64,000 bases of DNA from Holophagae bacterium (GTDB lineage: Bacteria > Acidobacteriota > Holophagae > Acanthopleuribacterales > Acanthopleuribacteraceae). Below, piece by piece: positions 52,482 to 60,200 of the stretch (positions within the stretch are counted from its first letter, which is position 1; each line of letters begins with the position of its first letter). Location of the stretch: contig JAUIFE010000028.1 of assembly GCA_030429565.1 (NCBI GenBank), positions 44,758 to 108,757 on the forward strand. The letters are read 5' to 3'. The notes beneath the pieces were generated by a model. That model was given only the letters and a program-made list of their open reading frames with translations. It was not told the DNA's origin and did no database searches. The position numbers and the translations under genes are program-made.

Positions 52482-53720
52482 TTACTTGGATTCGACTTGC
52501 CACAGGGGGTAGTGGGCGTTGCCGTCGCCGTCAATGCCGACGAGGGTTTCGCGGCCTTGTTTGGTGCGGATTTCGTAGGAATCGCCGGCGACGACCGGCG
52601 CATCAACGACGACCGGGCTTTGGTTTTCACCGACGCCGACCAGGAAGTCTTGCATGGCCAATACCTCGTAGAAGGCGACCCTGTCGCCGGCGCGGTAGGT
52701 TTGGGTGGCACCCGCCGCCAATTCGAAGGTTTGCACGAAGGTTTCGCCGGCTTGGTTGGTCATGGCCAAAACCAAGGGCATCGCGTAGGGATGCGGATTG
52801 GTGAACCATGCCGTTTCGTTGCCTTCCAACAGCGCCGTGAAGTGGTGATCGCTGAGCGCGTCGATGTCGGTCGAGAGAACCGCAGCTTGCTTGTTTTTGA
52901 TGACGTTGCCGTTTTCGTCGAGCAGCGTCGAACGGTCCGTGCCGCCGCTGTCGTTGTTGTCGTTGGTTTTGGCCAGATTCATACGGTCGGTGCCGTCGGC
53001 GTCATGGTCGGCGGGCGGGTCGGTTTTGCCGGTGGCACGCACGGCGTTGCCGTCGCCATCGATCAGGTTCATTCGATCCGTGCCGTCGGCCGCTTTGCGC
53101 GGCGCGCCGTGGCCACATTCGGGATCGACTTTGGAAAGGACGCGAATGCTGCGCGTTTGCCATTCACTTTGGAAGGTTTGACCTTGGCACGTGTAGGACG
53201 AACGCACGCGCAAGGTGTAGGTGCCGGGACGGAATTGCAAGCTGTTGATTTCAATGGATGGCGAGGAAGTGACCGCACCCCAAGCGGTGCCGTCGATTTG
53301 CCAAGTCCATTGGTCGGCGTCGGCGTCGAAGGTGGTGGAAAAGGTATCGAGGAAACACCAAGCCGAAGGGCCGGAAATGGTGCACGGCGTGATTAAGGTT
53401 CGGCACAAACTGAGTTGGACGGATTTAATGATGACGGGGTGGCCGTTGGCCGTGTCGATCTGTTGGTAAAAAACGCTGGTGACTTTTTCGTTATCCAGCA
53501 CTTGGTACGGGGTGCGTTGGCCGTTTTGGAATACGGGATAATAGGTTTTGCCACAGGGCTTGCTGTAGCAACCCGAGAGCGGTTCGAGTTGTTGAATCAC
53601 TTCGGCGTATTGATTGCTCCACACCTCGCCGGTGACCCGATAACAGGTATTGGCCAGGGCGAAAGCGCCGACGAAACAAAAGACAGAAAGAAGCAAACAC
53701 TTGGAAACAAGAGTTTTCAT
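52482..53720 (-). CDS. Secreted protein with GTDRMNL-type repeats
   Basis: A 412-residue protein. The ATG at 53718-53720 has AAGGA upstream and gives a signal peptide (KCLLLSVFCFVGAFALA); the open frame to 53909 is non-coding. Residues about 20-200 hold several Cys (CYSKPCGKTYY, CRTLITPC, WCFLDTF) and an immunoglobulin-like/PKD-like strand pattern (GTYTLRVRSSYTCQGQTFQSEW). Then come three short repeats, GTDRMNLIDGDGN, GTDRMNLAKTNDN and GTDRSTLLDENGN. The C-terminal 120 residues form a beta-rich domain (TALLEGNETAWFTNPHPYAMPLVLAMTN). I do not recognise a family; the repeats look Ca-binding or surface-exposed. Confidence 0.75.
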   Translation of the reverse strand: MKTLVSKCLLLSVFCFVGAFALANTCYRVTGEVWSNQYAEVIQQLEPLSGCYSKPCGKTYYPVFQNGQRTPYQVLDNEKVTSVFYQQIDTANGHPVIIKSVQLSLCRTLITPCTISGPSAWCFLDTFSTTFDADADQWTWQIDGTAWGAVTSSPSIEINSLQFRPGTYTLRVRSSYTCQGQTFQSEWQTRSIRVLSKVDPECGHGAPRKAADGTDRMNLIDGDGNAVRATGKTDPPADHDADGTDRMNLAKTNDNNDSGGTDRSTLLDENGNVIKNKQAAVLSTDIDALSDHHFTALLEGNETAWFTNPHPYAMPLVLAMTNQAGETFVQTFELAAGATQTYRAGDRVAFYEVLAMQDFLVGVGENQSPVVVDAPVVAGDSYEIRTKQGRETLVGIDGDGNAHYPLWQVESK

Positions 53721-54261
53721 AATATAGTCCTTATCGTCTGAGTAGCGCCGACGACCTTGGCGGGCTCTGGGGAAGCACACCCGCATCGGCAGTCGGCACA
53801 CCTGATATATCAAGAGTCGTTCCAACCTTGCCTTTTCTGAAAACTCGTTTTTTTCGAATACTTTAGCATCGCTTCTCTGCCCAGCGTCCCGGCCCGGACT
53901 GTTGAACAATGGTCATCTGACCATATTCGGACAGCCGGCTGACCAAATACGGACAGGTGTGGCGCCGTTCGGCCACCGGCACCTTGGTTGGAATCCAAAC
54001 ATTTTCAAGCACTTGGTCTCGCCAATGCCCGCTTGAACAGAACCGATTCGCGGCGGGGTTAGCGCCCCGAATCTTGGCCAAAATCGCCGCTTCGATTCGC
54101 CCGTTTCAGGTTAAGATAAGATCACCCAGTTCAAAGCTACGCAAACCATCATTCGTTCCGATAATGACGCGCTCGCCGTTTCTCCCGGCTTTGCCGCCGG
54201 CATGCGCGGTTGGCGTTGTTCTGCGTCTTTTGGGTTGGAGCTTCCTTTACTCGGGGTCCTT
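53721..54261. promoter_or_regulatory. Divergent intergenic region, 541 bp
   Basis: Lies between the secreted repeat-protein gene (-) and the first sedolisin-like gene (+). The frame of the latter is open upstream to 54202, but the leader part does not look like a signal or propeptide. No named element is seen. Confidence 0.4.
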
Positions 54262-55509
54262 ATGAGCCGCTTTAACCTTCCCTTTTTTAGTGCCTTCCGC
54301 AATGACTTCATGGCTGCCTTCGATATCTTCGAATACGCCGAATTCGCCAACTATCCCGCCTTCCTCGCCGCCGGACAAACCATCGGCCTGATCGAGCTCG
54401 GCGGCGGTTACCACCAACAAGACTTGGTCACCTTTTTTGACAACGAACGCAACCAACGCGCACCGGTCAACTTGGACAACATCAATGTGGTTTACGGCAA
54501 CAACGATCCGGCCTCGATTGAAACCATTCAGCGCTACCTGAACGGCGACCTGGTCGCCAACGGCTTGCAAGCCTCCAGCTCGGTTGAAACCACCGGCGGC
54601 TTAGAAATGGTCATGGGTTTGGCGCCCGCTGCGCGCGTAAACCTGTATTTTTGCAAAGACCTGACCGGTAATCCCGACATCATCCAAATGCTTGATTCAA
54701 TTATCGCCACCTTGCAATTCATAGCCGATCATCCCAACGACCGCCCCGACATTTTGGCCTGTAGTTGGGCTTTCTCCGAACAACCTTATGAGCAAGCGAT
54801 CTGGGATCGCTTCAGCCAAATTGACGCTTTGCTGGCGGTCATCAAGGAAACGACCACCCTGCTGTTTGCCGCCGGCAACCTGGGCTCAACCAACGCTGAC
54901 GAAATCCGCGATCCGCAGCTTTCGGTCGCCTACCCCGCCTCCTCACATCACGTGGTCGCCTGTGGCGGTGCCGGCCGCCACATGGCCGAAGGCGGCACGC
55001 TCGAAGTCTGGAACGAACACGTGCCCTGGGGCCAACGCACCTATCACCTCGCCGGTACCGGTGGCGTCACCGCGCTTTCCGACAGCATCCCCGCCTGGCA
55101 ACGATCGGTGAATGTCGCCGAAATTACCGGCAAGCCGGGACGCGGCGTTCCCGATATTACCGCCTTCGCCGCCACCAACTCGGGACTCAACCTGTTCATC
55201 GGCAATACCGAGGTGGTCTCGACCGGAACCAGCGCCGCCACACCGATTCTGGGCACCCTGTTTGCCGTCTGTTACGAAGGCCTGGGACGCTCGCTCGTCT
55301 TCGCCAACCCCTACCTTTACGATCCCGAAATGGCCGCCGCCATCGACCACATCACACGCGGCAACAACGTCATTTCGCCCCATGTCAAACCCCATTACAG
55401 CGCCCTGCCCAAACGCTGGGACGCCTGTACCGGCTTGGGGTTCCCAATAAACGGCGTGCTCTTTTTGGAGACGCTGAAACGTTTGATTGATACACCGGCC
55501 GCCGATTAG
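54262..55509 (+). CDS. Sedolisin-like (S53) protease 1, atypical
   Basis: A 415-residue protein from ATG 54262. S53 features: IGLIELGGGY start, Glu109 in SSVETTGGLEM, GLAPAARVNLYF, ILACSWAFSEQ, GVPDITAFA, the Ser motif STGTSAATP (Ser324) and the C-terminal WDACTGLGFPING. By eye-alignment the catalytic Asp four residues after the Glu is Gly113, and the oxyanion Asp (SGD in the family) is Asn206 (AAGN). There is no signal peptide and no pro-kumamolisin activation domain. It may be a weakened or pseudo-protease, or use a changed active site. The next gene is a paralogue. Confidence 0.85.
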   Translation: MSRFNLPFFSAFRNDFMAAFDIFEYAEFANYPAFLAAGQTIGLIELGGGYHQQDLVTFFDNERNQRAPVNLDNINVVYGNNDPASIETIQRYLNGDLVANGLQASSSVETTGGLEMVMGLAPAARVNLYFCKDLTGNPDIIQMLDSIIATLQFIADHPNDRPDILACSWAFSEQPYEQAIWDRFSQIDALLAVIKETTTLLFAAGNLGSTNADEIRDPQLSVAYPASSHHVVACGGAGRHMAEGGTLEVWNEHVPWGQRTYHLAGTGGVTALSDSIPAWQRSVNVAEITGKPGRGVPDITAFAATNSGLNLFIGNTEVVSTGTSAATPILGTLFAVCYEGLGRSLVFANPYLYDPEMAAAIDHITRGNNVISPHVKPHYSALPKRWDACTGLGFPINGVLFLETLKRLIDTPAAD

Positions 55510-55569
55510 CCAGAACCAACGACGATTCGCCCGACGCCTGCCGTTACTTTTTCAAAGAGAGGTCCTGCC

Positions 55570-56886
55570 ATGAGTAAATTGTTCCACCACCACCTGGAGC
55601 GCGCCAAACATCTGCTCTCCCTGCTGAAACACAAAAACCATAAAAAAACGGAAGCAACCACGATCGCCCAGTACGCGGCCCTGGCCGGTTACCCCGAGGC
55701 CTATTTAGGGGAAGGCATGACCATTGGTGTGATTTACTTGGGCGGCGGTTACGAGGCCGACAACCTGACCAGTTTTTTCGAGAAACCGGCAAACCGCCGT
55801 GCGCAACCGGACTTAAACAATATCAGCGTGCTTTACGGAGAAAACACCCCCGCGCCGCAAGACACGGTAGCCACCTATCTCGACGGCAAACCGGTCAAAC
55901 CCACGGTCAACCTGCAAGCCTCCAGCACGGTGGAAGCCACCGGCGGGCTCGAGCTGATCATGGGCTTGGCGCCGGCGGCCAAAATTCAGCTCTACTTCGC
56001 CAAAGGCCTCAACAGTGACGACCTGAAGGGCGCGAAACCCGACCAAATGGACGACATCATGATGGGCTCGATCATCGACACGCTGCAATTCGTGGCCGAC
56101 GACACCGAAAACCGACCCGACATTTTGTCGATGAGCTGGGCCTTTGGCGAGCTGCCAGGCTCGGATTTTGTGCATGAAAGTTATATGAAAATGGATGCCT
56201 TGCTGGAAAAGATCAAGGAAACCACCACCATGATGTGTGCCAGCGGCGATTACGGGTCCAACAATGTGTATTGCCCGGATTTCTGCAAAGCCAACCCCAA
56301 CATTCTGTCGGTGGCCTACCCGGCCTCGAGCCGCCACGTGGTCGCCTGTGGCGGCATCGCGCCGATGGAAGACAACTGGACAGCACTAAAAGTCTGGAAC
56401 CAAATGCTTTCTCCTGGCAGCCAAATGGCGAGCACGGGCGGCGTGAGCGCGTTGTTCACCGATGTCCCGGCGTGGCAACAAGGCTGTGACATCAAGGGAA
56501 AAACCGGCGCAGACGGGCGCGGCGTACCCGATATTTCGGCGCTGGCCGATTCCAACGACGGCTTGCGCCTGACCATCGCCGGTCGCGACGTGACCTCGGG
56601 CGGCACCAGCGCCTCGGCGCCGCTGCTCAGTTCGTTTTTCGCCTGTATTTACCAGGGTTTGGGGCGCTCGCTGGGCCATTTGAATCCCTACCTTTACCAC
56701 CCGAAGGTCGCCGCCTTGTTCCACAACGTGTGCGAGGGTAACAACATCATGAAACGCTCGCGCGAGGACAGTTTCGACGCCTTGCAAAACACCTGGGACC
56801 CCTGCACCGGTCACGGCGCGCCGCTCGGCGGCGATGCATTGCTGGCCGTGTTGCGAGAAGTGGTCGAAGAAGGCGCTTGTCACTAA
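55570..56886 (+). CDS. Sedolisin-like (S53) protease 2, atypical
   Basis: A 438-residue paralogue of the preceding gene, 60 bp downstream with GAGAGG upstream. Key residues: Glu122 in STVEATGGLEL, Asp227 in CASGDYG (oxyanion Asp kept), Ser347 in SGGTSASAP and the WDPCTGHGAPLGG end. The catalytic Asp expected at residue 126 is Gly, as in the paralogue. It has an additional His/Lys-rich N-terminal 30 residues and no signal or propeptide. Of the pair it has the more complete site, so it may be the active member. A large kinase/ATPase gene follows. Confidence 0.87.
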   Translation: MSKLFHHHLERAKHLLSLLKHKNHKKTEATTIAQYAALAGYPEAYLGEGMTIGVIYLGGGYEADNLTSFFEKPANRRAQPDLNNISVLYGENTPAPQDTVATYLDGKPVKPTVNLQASSTVEATGGLELIMGLAPAAKIQLYFAKGLNSDDLKGAKPDQMDDIMMGSIIDTLQFVADDTENRPDILSMSWAFGELPGSDFVHESYMKMDALLEKIKETTTMMCASGDYGSNNVYCPDFCKANPNILSVAYPASSRHVVACGGIAPMEDNWTALKVWNQMLSPGSQMASTGGVSALFTDVPAWQQGCDIKGKTGADGRGVPDISALADSNDGLRLTIAGRDVTSGGTSASAPLLSSFFACIYQGLGRSLGHLNPYLYHPKVAALFHNVCEGNNIMKRSREDSFDALQNTWDPCTGHGAPLGGDALLAVLREVVEEGACH

Positions 56887-57202
56887 CGGCGTTCGGTGGT
56901 GGGCGACGATCCGCCCGCCACCGGTGCCGCGCTTGCGAAATCGCATAGGACACGGCACCGACTAAGGATAAACCTTTCAAATCCTGCGTCTCCCACTTTA
57001 TAATGTGGAACACCGACATCCGTTACCACCTTATCCGGCACCCGTTTACAGCCGGGAATCCGGAACAGCGTGACATTCGGTCACCCGGCTCGACACGAGC
57101 GGGCGTCCATTTCTGTATGGCCACGGGGAGGCGGTCCACCATGGTTTCTTTGCGCCGGCTTCACTACCAACGCACCGTTTCACCGTTGCTTCTGGTGGCC
57201 AC
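56887..57202. promoter_or_regulatory. Intergenic region with hairpin and possible promoter
   Basis: CGGTGGTGGGCG (56894-56905) pairs with CGCCCGCCACCG (56912-56923), a strong stem right after the protease stop, lacking a T-run. A TATAAT at 56999-57004 could be a -10 box for the kinase/ATPase gene 200 bp downstream; the -35 match (TTTCAA at about 56975) is poor. Confidence 0.45.
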
Positions 57203-60200
57203 ATGAGCCCGATGACGCCTCGCTACGCTGCGCCAGGTTTCCCAATCGTGGCCACGCTATACGCGGACCGCAATTTCAGCGTTTTCCGAACCCTGCGCAA
57301 CAGCGACGGCAAGCCTTTTATTCTCAAAGTACTGCAATCCAAGTTCCCTTCCCTCTTTGATATTGGCGCGCTGAAGCACGAGTTCGACATTCTCAAAAAC
57401 CACCCGCACCCCGGCCTGCTGGAGGTGGTTGAAATTCGCGTCGTCGACGATTACCACTGCTTACTATTCGAAGATTTCGCCGGTCAAACGCTGCTCGAGT
57501 ATTTCCACACCCACCAACCCGACCTGATCGACTTTCTGCGCATTGCCCAAAAGATCACGCTAATTCTCGGCTGGGTTCACGACCACAACATCATCCATAT
57601 GGATCTAAAACCGGCCAACATGCTGTTTAACCCCGACAACAAACAGGTCAAAATCACTGATTTCAGTTTGGCCTCGTTGATGTCGCGCGAGCTGCAGGAG
57701 ATCCATCATTCCGACCGTTTTGTCGGCACGCCGGCTTACATGTCGCCCGAACAAACCGGCCGAATGAACCGCTCGATTGATTACCGCACCGATTTTTATT
57801 CGCTAGGCTGCACATTTTACCAACTCCTCACCGGCAGCTTGCCGTTCGACAACATCGACGGCGCCGCGCTGGTTCACGCCCACATCGCCAAACGGCCGAC
57901 CCCGCCGCATGAACGCAACCCGGAAATCCCGCAACCGCTGTCGGACATCCTCATGAAACTGCTGGAGAAACCGGCCGAAGCCCGTTACCAGAGCTGCGAC
58001 GGGCTCTATCACGACCTGCGCTACTGCGAGCAAAAACTGTTGGGTGGCGTCGACCAGGAGCCGTTCCGGCCAGGCAGCCGCGACCGCGTGTTTAAGTTCA
58101 AGGTCTCGGAAAAGTTGTACGGCCGGGAGCAAGAGGTGCGCAAGCTGTTAGATTGTTTGGAACGAACCTGCGGCAACAGCACCGCCATGATGCTGGTCGC
58201 GGGTTATTCCGGTATCGGCAAAACCACGCTTATCCACGAACTCCACAAACCAATCGCCATGCGACGCGGCCGTTACGCGATGGGCAAGTTCGAACAATAC
58301 AACCGCGATTTACCCTACCTGGCCGTCAAACAGATTCTCGCCGAATTGGTGTCGCACGTGCTCGCCTGCAACGAAAGCGATTTGGACCAATGGCGCCGTA
58401 AACTAGGCGAAGCACTGGGCGCGCAAGGCCGCATCATCACCGCACTGGTGCCTGAACTCGAGGAGGTTGTCGGCCCACAGCCGCAACTGGAACCGATGAG
58501 CGGCGATGAAGCAAAGTTCCGGTTTAATTCGGTGTTCGCCGCCTTTTTACAGGCCTTCACCGACGTCGACGCACCGACCGTCTTCTTTTTGGACGATTTG
58601 CAGTGGGCCGATACAGCCTCACTCAACTTACTAGAATACCTGCTAACCCAACCCCAACTGCCCTCACTGCTGATCTTGGGCGCCTACCGCGACAACGAAG
58701 TCGACGAAAGCCACCCTTTGCGCGTCTTGCTGGAAAAGCTCGACAAGGCCGGGGCCGGCGTCGACACCCTTACCCTCGCCCCACTCAAACCCGCCTCGCT
58801 GGTTGAGATGACGGCCGATACATTGGGCGCGGAACCCGACGAGGTCACGCCGCTGGCGCTGCTGATCGGCGAAAAAACCAACGGGAACCCCTTCTTCGCC
58901 GGTCAATTCCTGCAGTCCCTTTACGAAAAAGACTTGATCACCATCGTCGACGGCGCCTGGCATTGGGACATCGACCAAATTCACGACCAGGGCATTACCG
59001 ACAACGTCATCGACCTACTCCTCGAAAAAATTAACACCATCGACCAAGATGCCGCCCACGCCCTGCGCCTCGCCTCTTGCATCGGCCATATCTTCGAACT
59101 CAAAGACCTTGCCGCTGTTTGCGATATTCGCCCTGAAAAGGTCGCCGACCAGCTATGGGACGCCGTCAGCGAGAACCTCATTCTGCCGGTTGACGGCGAT
59201 ACCCGCTTCCTCTATCGCGGTCGCCTCGACGGGACCTTTCAACTGCCGGAAATCCAGTTGCGTACCCGCTTTAAGTTCACCCACGACCGCATCCACCAAG
59301 CCGCCGGTTCGTTGGTCGGCAAGGACGAGGAACAAAAGCTGCACCTGCGTTTAGGCGAACTCTTGCTGGCCGAGCACCGCGCCGGCGTCGAAGACAAACT
59401 TTTTGCCGCCGTGCACCATCTCAACCGCAGTCAAGCCATTATCAATAAGGAAGACCAGCGCCGCGAGGTGGCCGCACTCAACCTTGAAGCCGGCCGCAAA
59501 GCCGTCGCCGCCATCGCCTACCAAAGCGCGGTTGATTTGTTTCGCCAGGGCTTGCGTTTGCTCGAAGATCTCGTCCCCGCTAAGGACCAACTCAAGATTG
59601 ATTTGACCAGCGGTCTCGCCGATACACTGATGGCCATGGTTGAAGTCGAACCCGCCAAAAAGCTCTACAACGAACTGCTCACGGTCATCGATGATCCGCT
59701 CAAACGCGCCGGCATCCACCAAATCATCACCATCAGCACCATGTACTTCGGTCCCTTGGAGGAAGGCATCATTCACGGTCGCCAAGGCCTGGCTTTAATG
59801 GGCATTACCTTCCCGGCCGACCCCGACGAAATTGAAGCCATGCTTGCCAAGGAAGCGCAATTGCTCGAGGACAAACTGGCCGCCTGCCCGCTCGAATCGC
59901 TGATGGACGATTTGCCCGAGGTCAGTGACAACGCTGCGCTGACCGTCATGAACATTTTTCCGCCCTTCCACTTCGCGCTGACCTACCTGGAAGCCGAAAC
60001 CAAAATGCCCGATCTCGTCATCCACAAGGCCTTGAATTACTGCCTTAGCCACGGCTTGTCCGAGCAGGCTGCGCTGATTTTTATGTCCTACGGTTATGCC
60101 CAGGTCTCGCGCCGCCAGAACATTTATCGCGGCTACATGTTCGGCGAATTAGCGCTCAAAGCTACCGAACGGTTCGCGGCCGGCACGGTTTCCAACCTGG

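Noticed and set aside
52067..52711. 214-codon minus frame with repeated RASKQG words
   Set aside because: It is produced by the 106-bp tandem duplication and by antisense of the secreted repeat-protein gene.
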